64,000 bases of DNA from Magnetococcales bacterium (GTDB taxonomy: Bacteria > Pseudomonadota > Magnetococcia > Magnetococcales > JADFWU01): NCBI GenBank assembly GCA_015234045.1, contig JADFWU010000006.1:1-64000 (forward strand), given 5' to 3'. The notes under the pieces are model-generated. The model was not told where the DNA came from and made no database searches. It saw only the letters and a program-made list of their open reading frames with translations. The stretch's first letter is position 1. Each line of letters begins with the position of its first letter. The position numbers were made by a program, and so were the translations under genes. Positions 42,029-51,054 of this stretch are shown one piece after another.

Positions 42029-42478
42029 TTAGGTGTTGAGCAGTCCCGCCAACAGCACCAATGCAAAGATAAATGCAAACACCGCAAACCCTTCAACCAT
42101 CGCTGCGGGTGCCAAAGATAAACCAAAAATCTCCGGCTTGGCTTTAGCCGCATTAATAGCCGATGCACAACAGCGCCCTTGATAGATGGCACTAAATAAC
42201 AACACCACACCCACCAAAAAACCAATAACCGCCATGCCCGGCGCTTGAGTGGCATTGAATACGCCGTTCAAAGTGAACATTACCACAATGCCGTATACCA
42301 CCTGTGAAGATGGCATGGCAGAAATACCGATAAAGCGTCCATAACCGCCTTCAGTCTCCAACATGGCACCGATGGCCGCTTGTCCGGCAATGGCACAACC
42401 GATGATGGAACCAATAGCACCTAACGCCATGGGCGCATAAATGCCTAACCAACCCGATCCAATCTCAAAGCCGTTCAT
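42029..42478 (-). CDS. atpK: V-type ATP synthase subunit K (membrane ring)
   Basis: The 149-residue protein has four transmembrane helices, two hairpins of the proteolipid type. Gly-rich helices are IYAPMALGAIGSIIGCAIAG and GMAVIGFLVGVVLLFSAIYQ. The ion-carrying Glu is in AAMVEGFAVFAFIF (fourth helix). Gln residues in PSSQVVYG and IYQGRC sit where Na+-binding NtpK has Gln ligands, so Na+ coupling is possible. This is inferred by position only. Confidence 0.92.
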   Translation of the reverse strand: MNGFEIGSGWLGIYAPMALGAIGSIIGCAIAGQAAIGAMLETEGGYGRFIGISAMPSSQVVYGIVVMFTLNGVFNATQAPGMAVIGFLVGVVLLFSAIYQGRCCASAINAAKAKPEIFGLSLAPAAMVEGFAVFAFIFALVLLAGLLNT

Positions 42479-44277
42479 GGTTTTATCTCCTTTTTGGCAA
42501 AGGCCTGGAATGGGTAGCCTTCCTCGGTGATGGCCCAGTTGAAGAACTCAATAAAATTCAATCGCAAGCCATGAACAAACCCACTGATCAATCCCAAGCC
42601 CAGATTGACGCTATGACCCAAAAATAGAACCAGCAAACTCAATAACAGTCCTACACCAGGCATGGTTTGCTGAATCTGTCCTGCAATATCATTGAATGTC
42701 ATGGCCAATGAGCCACTGGCCAAACCCAAAGCAAACAGACGTAAATAACTGAGAATATCGCCAAACAGTTTGGTCGCGCCGGTCAGCACAATAAAACCAT
42801 CAAAACCGCGCATTAAACCCGATTTAAGGTCATTCACAGGTCGTTGACTGCCGTACAACGTCACCGCCAACACGCCCATGATCATCAACACACCACCCAC
42901 ATTTGAAAGCGTGTCACTCACCTGTCCCTGACTTAACCACCAGATCAAACCACCTACCGTAATGGAAATCCATCCCAACGGCTGAATTTTATTGAACAAT
43001 CCATTCGACTGCCATGCAACCATCGTGTTCGCTAAACCAACATGCAAACAGCCAATCATCACAGATAGCTGGATCATGGCATCATAGTCATTCAGATCAA
43101 TTATTTTAAGATAAGCCAACGGATGCCCAGGCGATGGCATCAAACCAAAGTAACTGCCAACCATCACGCCATAGATCATGGACGCAATAAGAATGGCCTG
43201 AAACATCGACCGAAAGCGCAATCCTTTTTCACTTTTTCCGAGTTTATTCCAATACAGCACCATCACCCCAGTTAGCAGCATGGCATAACCCGCATCAGCC
43301 AGAATCATGGCGAAAAAAATCGCAAACGAAAAAAACACCAATACCGAAGGATCCCAACAGTGATAGCACGGTGTTTCATAAAAACCGACCAAATCCTGAC
43401 CACCTTCAAACACCGCCGGATTACGCAACAGTGTCGGCGGATTATCCTTGATACTCGGCACTTCGGCTGTGATGGCCAGCCCCCATTTTTCACCAAGTTT
43501 TTTTATCTTTTTCAGCTGATCACACGGCAACCAACCTTGCAGAATAAAAACACCCTGTCGCGCAATAACCTGCGCTTCTGCATATTTCAAGGCGGCTTGA
43601 TCCTCAGCCTGAGCAAGGTTGGATGAGATCAGATAGATCCACCGACTCAGTGCCTGACGCTCCCAATCCAGGGCATCCAGCTCCTGTGCCAATGATTCTG
43701 TCTCTGCCTCCATCTCCTTAATGGAAGACAATGGCATCGAAAGTGGACGAACCGGCAACATCTCCTGACTCGGTTTTTCAGGAGCCAAGACAACAATATG
43801 CATGCTCTGCGAATCCTGCCCCACTGCTTGCCATGGCCAACTAAGCGTATCAAGCATCTCTTTATGCCTGTTTTCAATACGATACAACCAAAGCTGGTAG
43901 CCTTGAAGCGTATCAGCATCCGGCAATGAAAATGAGCCCCACGGTGCCAATTGTTTCAGTTGATGTTGTAGATATTCCAACTGATCACCCACTTCACGGC
44001 GGCGCTTTTGATTGATCAACACTGCATCGGTCACCTGACTGATATCAAAGCCAGAATCATTCACAATCTGTCGCCGACGCGGTGAGACTTGCAGCAAATA
44101 ATGCAACGCCTTATAGGTATCCTCAGCCCGAAGCGAAAGAGTATTCTTCGCTGAACGCCGTTTCTGAGAAATAGGAATCAGATGCAAACTTCCAAGTTCC
44201 AACATCCCGGCCAGCACAGCTTCCTGATCCTGTCCCATGCCACATAGTGTCACTTTATAGAGAGGTACGATGCTCAT
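42475..44277 (-). CDS. atpI: V-type ATP synthase subunit I (a-subunit homologue)
   Basis: The 600-residue protein has a soluble N-terminal half and a C-terminal membrane half of about seven helices. FVGFYETPCYHCWDPSVLVF type segment (here LVGFYETPCYHCWDPSVLVF) leads into the membrane part. The functional Arg helix region LSYLRLFALGLASGSLAMTF carries the conserved Arg. LGHSVNLGLGLISGFVHGLR and LNFIEFFNW close the protein, as in the family. It forms the ion channel at the ring and overlaps both neighbours by 4 bp. Confidence 0.95.
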   Translation of the reverse strand: MSIVPLYKVTLCGMGQDQEAVLAGMLELGSLHLIPISQKRRSAKNTLSLRAEDTYKALHYLLQVSPRRRQIVNDSGFDISQVTDAVLINQKRRREVGDQLEYLQHQLKQLAPWGSFSLPDADTLQGYQLWLYRIENRHKEMLDTLSWPWQAVGQDSQSMHIVVLAPEKPSQEMLPVRPLSMPLSSIKEMEAETESLAQELDALDWERQALSRWIYLISSNLAQAEDQAALKYAEAQVIARQGVFILQGWLPCDQLKKIKKLGEKWGLAITAEVPSIKDNPPTLLRNPAVFEGGQDLVGFYETPCYHCWDPSVLVFFSFAIFFAMILADAGYAMLLTGVMVLYWNKLGKSEKGLRFRSMFQAILIASMIYGVMVGSYFGLMPSPGHPLAYLKIIDLNDYDAMIQLSVMIGCLHVGLANTMVAWQSNGLFNKIQPLGWISITVGGLIWWLSQGQVSDTLSNVGGVLMIMGVLAVTLYGSQRPVNDLKSGLMRGFDGFIVLTGATKLFGDILSYLRLFALGLASGSLAMTFNDIAGQIQQTMPGVGLLLSLLVLFLGHSVNLGLGLISGFVHGLRLNFIEFFNWAITEEGYPFQAFAKKEIKP

Positions 44278-44873
44278 GCCACTACCTCCCTTTTTCGTTT
44301 GGCAATTTTGGCTTGCACCACCTCAACCCGTTGTGCATCGGCCAGATAGATCTGTATACGGCGGATATTGTCCCGCGTGCGCGGAATCAGAACTTTTTCG
44401 AAAAGATTCACACGTTGAGTAATCACCCGAACCGCCTGCCTGATCAGTTTCTGACGTTGTTCGGCAACTCGAATACGCAAACGCAGCGTTAGCGCTTGTT
44501 TCAGATAATGAATCAACGGTTCAATCCAATGCGGCGTAGCCAACAACGGATAATCAGCAATGGTAAAGGAGACGTTATGCAAAACAGGCAGGCGCAATCC
44601 AAGCAGGTTTTCTTCCTGCATCTCAACATCAGAAATAGTAACCAACTCAGTCATCACCATGCGCGGTGTGGTGAGCATAGGCAGTTCATTACAAACCGTT
44701 TGAAGCAAAACATGCTCTTCATTCTGGATGGCATTAAGCGCCTGACGCATTCGATTGCGCTCCATAATCAACTGCTTACGCTTCAAATCCAGAGCAGGAA
44801 GATACTCCTCAAACACTTTGAGCTGTTTATTCTGATCCGCCAGGGATGATTTATTCATCGCCAGCCGCGCCAT
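44274..44873 (-). CDS. atpD: V-type ATP synthase subunit D (central rotor stalk)
   Basis: The 199-residue helical protein begins LAMNKSSLADQNKQLKVFEE, then LPALDLKRKQLIMERNRMRQ, and ends FEKVLIPRTRDNIRRIQIYL with DAQRVEVVQAKIAKRK, the signature ends of subunit D. It is the first gene of this operon, whose order is D-I-K-E-DUF2764-A-B. Chlamydial-type operons have E-DUF2764-A-B-D-I-K, so here D-I-K has moved to the front. No F or C gene is seen. Confidence 0.92.
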   Translation of the reverse strand: MARLAMNKSSLADQNKQLKVFEEYLPALDLKRKQLIMERNRMRQALNAIQNEEHVLLQTVCNELPMLTTPRMVMTELVTISDVEMQEENLLGLRLPVLHNVSFTIADYPLLATPHWIEPLIHYLKQALTLRLRIRVAEQRQKLIRQAVRVITQRVNLFEKVLIPRTRDNIRRIQIYLADAQRVEVVQAKIAKRKREVVA

Positions 44874-44985
44874 GATGGTAACCTCCCGATTATTGTTACT
44901 TGGTTGGTCGGGTTACCGAATACAGTCAATCTGAAATCATTATAAATCAGCATGTTATAAAATCACAGTTCACAAAAGATGCAGA

Positions 44986-45240
44986 TTGACTCTCTCTTAC
45001 ACCTATTGGAGTGACTTAACAGGAGGTTTGTTCAAAAAAAACCATGTCAATTTGAGTGCAGTGCCAACAACGACAACCGCACTAGACAAAGCTATTGGAG
45101 AAGCACATAGAGGGTATTCACAGCGAATTAACTTTAGAAAAGGATGGCGCGGTCATCTCTGGCAAGGCCGTTTGAAATCGGTAAGGTGCCCCCTGATTTT
45201 GTACCGTTTTATTGACTATCAGGGCCGCATCAGGATACTA
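44986..45240 (+). pseudogene. REP-associated (Y1, RAYT-type) transposase fragment
   Basis: The frame carries KKNHVNLSAVPTTTTALDKA, then IGEAHRGYSQRINFRKGW and RGHLWQGRLKS, the central family pattern of Y1-type REP transposases (I-G-x-A-H-R-x-Y, then G-H-L-W-Q-G-R-F). Both ends are missing, including the catalytic His pair and Tyr. It is followed at once by the first of the GGTAAGGTG repeats (45178). The fragment is a remnant. Confidence 0.75.
45178..45200 (+). repeat. REP-like repeat copy in the transposase remnant
   Basis: TCGGTAAGGTGCCCCCTGAT plus TTT. The same word recurs at 46169, 46208 and in inverted form at 46032 and 47159. Confidence 0.7.
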
Positions 45241-45299
45241 TCCTGTTGTTGATAACTATTCAATTTTCAGTACACATCAGGAATAAACGAGATTTTCGA

Positions 45300-45509
45300 A
45301 TGGGTAAAAAACTAACCGCCAAAGAAGCAAAAGAGCTTGCGGAGTTGGAAGCACAACACGGCGCTGATATGTACAATTCTGCTGTCGTTGCTGTGTCAGG
45401 TATGGTGTTCGGCAATACTGGTGACACTGCTGATGACGACGCTATTCTTAAACGTTACAAATCCAATTTATCCGAAAAAAGCGATGGATTTGGAATGTTA
45501 GATGGCTAA
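45300..45509 (+). CDS. Hypothetical protein, 69 aa (module gene 1)
   Basis: The small protein starts KKLTAKEAKELAELEAQHGA, a charged helix, followed by VVAVSGMVFGNTGDTADDDA and an acidic end. No family is recognised. It overlaps the following gene by 8 bp, so they form a coupled pair, flanked on both sides by REP-like repeats. The layout (small gene overlapping a larger one) resembles antitoxin-toxin pairs, but there is no motif proof. Confidence 0.5.
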   Translation: MGKKLTAKEAKELAELEAQHGADMYNSAVVAVSGMVFGNTGDTADDDAILKRYKSNLSEKSDGFGMLDG

Positions 45510-46002
45510 AAAACCCCATGACTGGATTAATGAGTGGCGTCACGATCCAAGTAAAAGGCTAAAAATTCTTCGCCGTAAAAACACACTGACCCACAAGTAC
45601 AACGCCTTTGCTGAAAAGCATAAATGGAAAAAAACGGAGCTTAATGGGCAGATATTGGCGAACTGTGTCTATAGTTATTACTTGGAGGTACAGCGCCATA
45701 AGGAGTTTCATGGTATTGATAACGCTGATGGTATTAAGAAAGCGGCTTATTTAACCAAGTGGCTGCTGAAGACCAGGCCGATCCAGGTTCTTAATGACAA
45801 TACGCGATCCGAGACGGCAAAGTATCCTTTACTTGCCAATGAAGGATTTGCTTTGAGCGTAGCGTTGACCTTTTTGGATATTAAATGGAACGCAGTGCCC
45901 AACGAGGTAATCACCAGGCTTTTGTACGATTTTCACTATCGCCCAGTCGTGGCAGAAACTTTGATTACAAAGTTTCTATTACTGAAAGAAACTTACAGTT
46001 GA
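45502..46002 (+). CDS. Hypothetical protein, 166 aa (module gene 2)
   Basis: The basic, helical protein starts KKPHDWINEWRHDPSKRLKI and contains YSYYLEVQRHKEFHGIDNAD, then LTKWLLKTRPIQVLNDNTRS and VALTFLDIKWNAVPNEVIT. I do not recognise the family. It is translated together with the 69-aa protein upstream. The pair sits in a repeat-rich accessory zone next to a nuclease gene. Confidence 0.55.
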   Translation: MAKKPHDWINEWRHDPSKRLKILRRKNTLTHKYNAFAEKHKWKKTELNGQILANCVYSYYLEVQRHKEFHGIDNADGIKKAAYLTKWLLKTRPIQVLNDNTRSETAKYPLLANEGFALSVALTFLDIKWNAVPNEVITRLLYDFHYRPVVAETLITKFLLLKETYS

Positions 46003-46008
46003 AGGAAA

Positions 46009-46080
46009 ATCAGGGGAAAATCAGGAACAGGAAATCAGGGAGCACCTTACCTATTTTATAAAAGATGTCCCCTGATTTGG
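46009..46080. repeat. Inverted REP-like pair downstream of the two-gene module
   Basis: AAATCAGGGAGCACCTTACC (46032-46051) faces AAGATGTCCCCTGATTTGG (46061-46079). The two can form a stem that works as a terminator-like structure. A near-identical pair lies at 47159-47210. Confidence 0.75.
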
Positions 46081-46168
46081 TTATTGGAACGTTTGGATAT
46101 TCAATTAACAAGGCCTCTCAAACCAAGGAGAGCAGGTAGAAAACCATCATCCAATCAATAATATTATG

Positions 46169-46245
46169 AATGACCAAGGGAAATCGGTAAGGTGTCCCCT
46201 GATTTACAATGACCAAGGGAAATCGGTAAGATGTTCCCTGATTTT
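46169..46245 (+). repeat. Two direct copies of a 37-39 bp REP-like unit
   Basis: AATGACCAAGGGAAATCGGT followed by AAGGTGTCCCCTGATTT occurs at 46169-46205 and, with two changes, at 46208-46245. The second copy ends 15 bp before the Mrr-like gene. Confidence 0.85.
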
Positions 46246-46259
46246 GGAGAGTTTGAAAA

Positions 46260-47096
46260 ATGTCTAAATTCCCACGAGTCGTAGATTTGGTCTGGCCAAC
46301 CATGCAAGCCCTTCAGATCCTTGGGGGGTCTGGTTCCAATGAAGAGATTCTAACTACGGCTATTGAGGTCATGAACCCTCCTGAGGAAATCCAGAATGTT
46401 CCTCACTCTGACGGAAGGCAGACAAGGCTTGCATACAGATTAGCCTGGGCAAGAACAGTGCTAAAAAAAATGGGAGCGATTACCAACAGTTCCCGCGCAG
46501 TGTGGAGCATCACGCCTTCAGGTGAGAGCATGACAGAGGAACAGGTTCTCAGAGAGGCACCTATCATCACGAAAAACACCAGTAGTTTGGATTCCAGAAC
46601 AGACACAGAGCTTGAAGACATTGATATTAATGCCGCTGGTGATTGGAAACAAAAGCTTTTAGAAATTCTCCGCGACATTCCCCCAAATGCTTTTGAAAAA
46701 CTGACACAACGCATTCTCAGGGAGAGCGGTTTCATCAAAGTTGAGGTTACCGGTCGTACAGGAGATGGGGGAATTGATGGTCAGGGCATCCTAAAAATGA
46801 ACTTAATTTCATTTCAGATATTCTTTCAATGCAAAAGGTACAAAGGAACCGTTGGTGCTGGTGATGTCAGAGATTTTCGCGGGGCGATGCAAGGTCGAGG
46901 TGATAAGGGGCTGTTCGTAACTACCGGCGCTTTCAGTGGTTCAGCAAAGAATGAAGCCACACGCGATGGTGCGCCAGCTCTTGATCTCATTGATGGTGAA
47001 GCACTTTGCGATCTTCTCAAGGACCTCAATTTGGGTGTGCGTACTGAAATGGTAGAGCATGTCACAATAGATCCAGAAGTATTCGGGGTTGCGTGA
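46260..47096 (+). CDS. Mrr-like restriction endonuclease
   Basis: The 278-residue protein has a winged-helix Mrr_N part (VWPTMQALQILGGSGSNEEI, then YRLAWARTVLKKMGAI) and an Mrr_cat nuclease part: PPNAFEKLTQRILRESGF, GDGGIDGQG with the metal-binding Asp, and IFFQCKRYKGTVGAGDVRDF with the Q-x-K. It ends ALDLIDGEALCDLLKDLNLG, as is usual. The enzyme family cuts methylated or otherwise modified DNA. It stands alone, flanked by REP-like inverted pairs on both sides, which suggests movement as a unit. Confidence 0.92.
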   Translation: MSKFPRVVDLVWPTMQALQILGGSGSNEEILTTAIEVMNPPEEIQNVPHSDGRQTRLAYRLAWARTVLKKMGAITNSSRAVWSITPSGESMTEEQVLREAPIITKNTSSLDSRTDTELEDIDINAAGDWKQKLLEILRDIPPNAFEKLTQRILRESGFIKVEVTGRTGDGGIDGQGILKMNLISFQIFFQCKRYKGTVGAGDVRDFRGAMQGRGDKGLFVTTGAFSGSAKNEATRDGAPALDLIDGEALCDLLKDLNLGVRTEMVEHVTIDPEVFGVA

Positions 47097-47158
47097 CCAA
47101 AGAAAGAATACATGCCCTGATAAGATAGAGATGTTAGCTATTGAGGAAAATCGGGTCA

Positions 47159-47210
47159 AAATCAGGGGAAAACTTACCTATTTTATTAGTAAGATGTCCC
47201 CTGATTTGGA
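47159..47210. repeat. Inverted REP-like pair downstream of the Mrr-like gene
   Basis: AAATCAGGGGAAAACTTACC (47159-47178) faces TAAGATGTCCCCTGATTTGG (47190-47209). It is the counterpart of the pair at 46032-46080. Confidence 0.8.
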
Positions 47211-47403
47211 GTAGCAAAGGAAAAGGAAATCAGTGACCGTGTCAATCTGCTATATGAACATTTCTACATGATTAGATTTTTGATGCGTTTGCCCTTGTCC
47301 CACCCTGCTGAATCCAATAACGATTATTAATGCTTATACGAGACTTGATTTGACCAAACGATCTATAAATAGCTCTAATAGCTACTTTGTAGGAGCGATT
47401 AAC

Positions 47404-47637
47404 ATGATTACCATTACCGCAAGAGAAGCAAAAAACCGCTTTGGGAATCTGATGGACCAAGCTCAACGGGAACCTGTGATCATTGAAAAAAACGGTCGTC
47501 CTGTGGCTGTTGTGCTCTCTATTGATGAGCATCAACGTACTGAACAACTTAAGCTTGAAAAGCTCCAACGGGATTTGGATAAAGGCATTGCCCAAGCAAA
47601 CAGAGGTGAACTGTTGGATGGTGATTTCAGCGCATGA
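47404..47637 (+). CDS. Phd/YefM-type antitoxin, no toxin partner seen
   Basis: The 77-residue protein starts MITITAREAKNRFGNLMDQA and continues REPVIIEKNGRPVAVVLSID, the full Phd/YefM N-terminal DNA-binding pattern. The C-terminal toxin-binding helix is present (LEKLQRDLDKGIAQANRG). No toxin gene follows within the 65 bp before the next gene. It may be an orphan that still represses related operons. Confidence 0.88.
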   Translation: MITITAREAKNRFGNLMDQAQREPVIIEKNGRPVAVVLSIDEHQRTEQLKLEKLQRDLDKGIAQANRGELLDGDFSA

Positions 47638-47702
47638 TGGAAGAAAAGAAGCCATAATTTACGATTTTCAAACATTTTTTTAATCCGTAGGCATTTCATT
47701 TC

Positions 47703-48728
47703 ATGATGATTTTTCGGTTACTCCTTCTTTGTTTACTGAGCACCCTCAGCGCCAATGCCACTGCTGCTGTGCTGCATGTCGGGCCGGGTTCGGTTTATAG
47801 TGTGCCGAGTCAGGCGGCTAACGTGGCGAAGGATGGTGATATTATTACCATTCAGGCGGGTAGCTATAAAGATTGCGCGGTTTGGAAAGCGAATAAATTG
47901 ATTATTCGTGGGATCGGTGGGATGCCGATTGTTAAGGATAAAATGTGCCACGGTAAAGCGATCTGGGTTGTTACTGGGGATCATATTATTGTTGATACCA
48001 TCGCCTTTTCTGGTATGAAGGTGCGGGACCGCAATGGGGCTGGTGTTCGGATTGAAGGACGGGATTTGACCATTCGCAATGCGCTGTTTCAGGATGGTGA
48101 GTCCGGGGTTTTAGGCGGTGGTCAGCGTCCTGATGATCATATTGTTATCGAAAATAGTCGGTTTGTGCGGCTTGGTCGCAATGGTCAGGCACATCCGATC
48201 TATATTAATCACGCCAGCATGTTTACTCTGAGTAACAGCATTGTTCAGGATTGTCTGAACGAAGCAAACTGCGTAAAAAGCCGTGCCCATCAAAACATCA
48301 TTGTCAATAACGTTATTGATAGCCGACTTGGCGATAGTTCTTGGGAAATTGACATACCAAACGGCGGAAAAACAGAGATTGAAGGAAATTTAATCATCCA
48401 AAGCGAAAAAAGTGTCAACCGTGGTTTACTTGGTTATGCCATGGAATACACGCCAGCTGATCGAAACCATACACTGATCATCCGCAATAACCTATTCATC
48501 AATGACCAGAGCAAAGGACGCTTTATTGATATTAATCGACACCTGAAACCAACGATCACAGCGCACAATAACGGGTTTGTCGGCCCAGGCAGGATAAGTG
48601 AAAAAGTACCTGCCCAGACCGATAACGATTTCTTTAATAGTCGTGCAGAAACCGTTAAGTTTCTCAATATTAATCGCACCGATCCACGTGCAAAATGGCG
48701 CGAATATCTATTAGGAATCAGCAAGTAA
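47703..48728 (+). CDS. Secreted right-handed parallel beta-helix protein
   Basis: The 341-residue protein has a signal peptide (RLLLLCLLSTLSANATAA) and then a start LHVGPGSVYSVPSQAANVAK as in surface-associated beta-helix proteins. Repeated strands follow, with regular Ile/Val and Asn positions (IVVDTIAF-type turns, VIENSRFVRLGRNG, NNVIDSRLGDSS, IIRNNLFINDQ). It probably binds or cuts polysaccharide outside the cell, but no lyase active site is evident. The 3' end lies in a 123-bp exact duplication shared with the converging gene. Confidence 0.78.
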   Translation: MMIFRLLLLCLLSTLSANATAAVLHVGPGSVYSVPSQAANVAKDGDIITIQAGSYKDCAVWKANKLIIRGIGGMPIVKDKMCHGKAIWVVTGDHIIVDTIAFSGMKVRDRNGAGVRIEGRDLTIRNALFQDGESGVLGGGQRPDDHIVIENSRFVRLGRNGQAHPIYINHASMFTLSNSIVQDCLNEANCVKSRAHQNIIVNNVIDSRLGDSSWEIDIPNGGKTEIEGNLIIQSEKSVNRGLLGYAMEYTPADRNHTLIIRNNLFINDQSKGRFIDINRHLKPTITAHNNGFVGPGRISEKVPAQTDNDFFNSRAETVKFLNINRTDPRAKWREYLLGISK

Positions 48729-48938
48729 CCCGTTCAACTGTTCATCCCATGCCGACAGATCGGCAACCGCTGGCAAACAGCGACCCGCCACACAAAGCGC
48801 TGCGCCATTCGCATCAAATGGCGCGAATATCTATTAGGAATCAGCAAGTAACCCGTTCAACTGTTCATCCCATGCCGACAGATCGGCAACCGCTGGCAAA
48901 CAGCGACCCGCCACACAAAGCGCTGCGCCATTCGCATC
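48693..48938. repeat. Exact 123-bp tandem duplication at the junction of two converging genes
   Basis: 48693-48815 and 48816-48938 are identical. Each copy contains the last 36 bp of the beta-helix gene and the last part of the DUF255 gene. Copy 1 supplies the real end of the beta-helix gene and copy 2 the real end of the DUF255 gene. The junction shows AA microhomology. Confidence 0.9.
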
Positions 48939-50861
48939 AATCCGCCCGTCCATTTCACTGGGTAGCTGTTCACCGTTCTCAACAGACCAGCAAACAGGAT
49001 CAGGCAGATAATGTTTGCCCATTTTTTTGAGAAATGACTCACGCTCCGGCCCAACACAAACCACTTCAGCACCACCCGATTCCAACAGATCATCAGCCAG
49101 TAGAAGTTGACCAAATCCGCCCACACCACGCTGATACCACGGCCCAAAAAAGGCCACTGTTTTACGAGCCAGATCGGCATAATGCGACTCTCCTGTCACT
49201 GCCGCCATTCGTGCCAACACATTGGCCGCTGTACCATTTCCAGAGGGCGTTGCATCATCGAATCCACTTTTGGGACGAACAATGACATCCTGCTGGCCTT
49301 CCGGTGTCATGAAGAACCCTCCTGCCGGATCGGAAAAGCGTTGGATCATTTCATCCACGGTTTGTTTGGCGCGTTGTTGCCACTGTGCCGAATCATCAAA
49401 CACCAATGCCGCTTCCAAAAACGCATCCGCCAATTGAGCATAATCGTTGAGAAAAGCTGGCGTGTGCCGTTGTCCATTACGCCATACCGCATACCAAATC
49501 CCTTGTTGATCATCACGCATGGTTGTGGTGACGAACTCCAGGCAGTTTCGCGCCATATCAAGAGCGTGTTGATCGTCTGACAAAGCACTATGACGCAACA
49601 AACCACGCACCATCAAGGCGTTCCAACCCAATAACACTTTATCATCTCGACCCGGCTGTTCCCGCTTATGCCGAACCTGTAACAGTTGGTCAGCGATAGT
49701 TGACAGTCGTTTCTCAGCATCAGCACCAAACCGTTTTTCCAATGCCTGCATCGATTCCGCACGCACCGGAATGGATCGCCCTTCGAAGTTGCCACCCTTT
49801 TTAATGCCCCAAGCCGCCAAAGCCAGTTGTGCATCTTCAGCGGAAAGAACGGTATTGATCTCTTCCGGTGTCCAGACTGCATAATCCCCTTCACCGCCGC
49901 TGGTATCGGCATCCAAAGAGGCAGCAATACCGCCCTCTTTCAACACCATTCTACGTTGAAGCCAATTGACAATCTGCTCACGTGCCCGCTTTCGTTCAGC
50001 GTCCACCCCCAACAGCGCGTCACACTCCGATAACACCAAAAGCAGTTGCGCGTTGTCATAGAGCATTTTTTCAAAGTGCGGCACAATCCAAGCATCATCC
50101 ACACTATAGCGCGCAAATCCACCGCCAAGCTGATCATGAATTCCACCGGCAATCATACAATCCAAGGTAAAGGAAACACCCTCCGCCGCCCGACCATCAC
50201 CGGTACGAAAGGTATGACGCAACATCAAACGCAGATCCGGTATATGTGGAAATTTCGGCGCTGGACCAAACCCACCCTGCATCCAATCCATCGCCTCTAT
50301 CAACTGTGGTGCAATTTGTCTGGACCACCCGCTACTCTGTTCACCGCTTTCGGTTATCTGGCTATTTTGCCGTAATGCTTGAACCAGTGTATTGCCCTGT
50401 GTTTCCACATCCGTGCGTTTTTGAGTCCAAGCACGCATCACACCTGCCAGAATCTGCCCAAAGGCAGGCATGCCCTGGCGCGGTTGCTTGGGAAAATAGG
50501 TGCCTGCGAAAATCGGTTTCAAATCCGGTGTTAAAAACATCGATAGAGGCCAGCCACCAGCCCGTTGTGCAATCAAATGGTGCGCGTTTTGATAAATCTG
50601 ATCCAGATCAGGGCGCTCTTCTCTATCCAGTTTGATATTGATAAAGTCCCGGTTCAAAATCTCCGCTGTCTCCTTATCCTCAAAGGATTCATGAGCCATC
50701 ACATGACACCAGTGACACGCACTGTAGCCGATGGACAGGAAAATAGGCTTATCCTGAGCCTTGGCCGCCGCTAACGCCTCTGAACACCAGGGATACCAAT
50801 TCACTGGATTACTGGCATGCTGTTGGAGATAGGGACTGGTTGCCTGTTTCAGTCGATTCAT
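48834..50861 (-). CDS. DUF255 / YyaL-type thioredoxin-domain protein
   Basis: The 675-residue protein has an N-terminal thioredoxin-like domain: [20 protein letters not shown], then [20 protein letters not shown] with a C-x-x-C pair, and [13 protein letters not shown]. An (alpha/alpha) barrel similar to sugar epimerases follows ([39 protein letters not shown]). This is the standard form of the SPATA20/YyaL family, whose substrate is unsettled. ATG 50861 is chosen because GAGGAG is 6 bases upstream and the family begins N-R-L-x-x-x-x-S-P-Y-L. Confidence 0.93.
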   Translation of the reverse strand: MNRLKQATSPYLQQHASNPVNWYPWCSEALAAAKAQDKPIFLSIGYSACHWCHVMAHESFEDKETAEILNRDFINIKLDREERPDLDQIYQNAHHLIAQRAGGWPLSMFLTPDLKPIFAGTYFPKQPRQGMPAFGQILAGVMRAWTQKRTDVETQGNTLVQALRQNSQITESGEQSSGWSRQIAPQLIEAMDWMQGGFGPAPKFPHIPDLRLMLRHTFRTGDGRAAEGVSFTLDCMIAGGIHDQLGGGFARYSVDDAWIVPHFEKMLYDNAQLLLVLSECDALLGVDAERKRAREQIVNWLQRRMVLKEGGIAASLDADTSGGEGDYAVWTPEEINTVLSAEDAQLALAAWGIKKGGNFEGRSIPVRAESMQALEKRFGADAEKRLSTIADQLLQVRHKREQPGRDDKVLLGWNALMVRGLLRHSALSDDQHALDMARNCLEFVTTTMRDDQQGIWYAVWRNGQRHTPAFLNDYAQLADAFLEAALVFDDSAQWQQRAKQTVDEMIQRFSDPAGGFFMTPEGQQDVIVRPKSGFDDATPSGNGTAANVLARMAAVTGESHYADLARKTVAFFGPWYQRGVGGFGQLLLADDLLESGGAEVVCVGPERESFLKKMGKHYLPDPVCWSVENGEQLPSEMDGRIDANGAALCVAGRCLPAVADLSAWDEQLNGLLADS

Positions 50862-51054
50862 CAAAACTCCTCGGAATTGCTTTACATCGGCACGCGGACA
50901 ACGTAGAAAACTAGTGAGTGATCCTCTGTTAATGGACACCAAGCTATTGGAACAGTTCATCCCATGCTTGCAAACAAAGATCCACTAACCACTGTTATTT
51001 TCCTTATGAAACCATTCTTACTCTATATGGATCTCGATCTGTGCTCCATGAACT

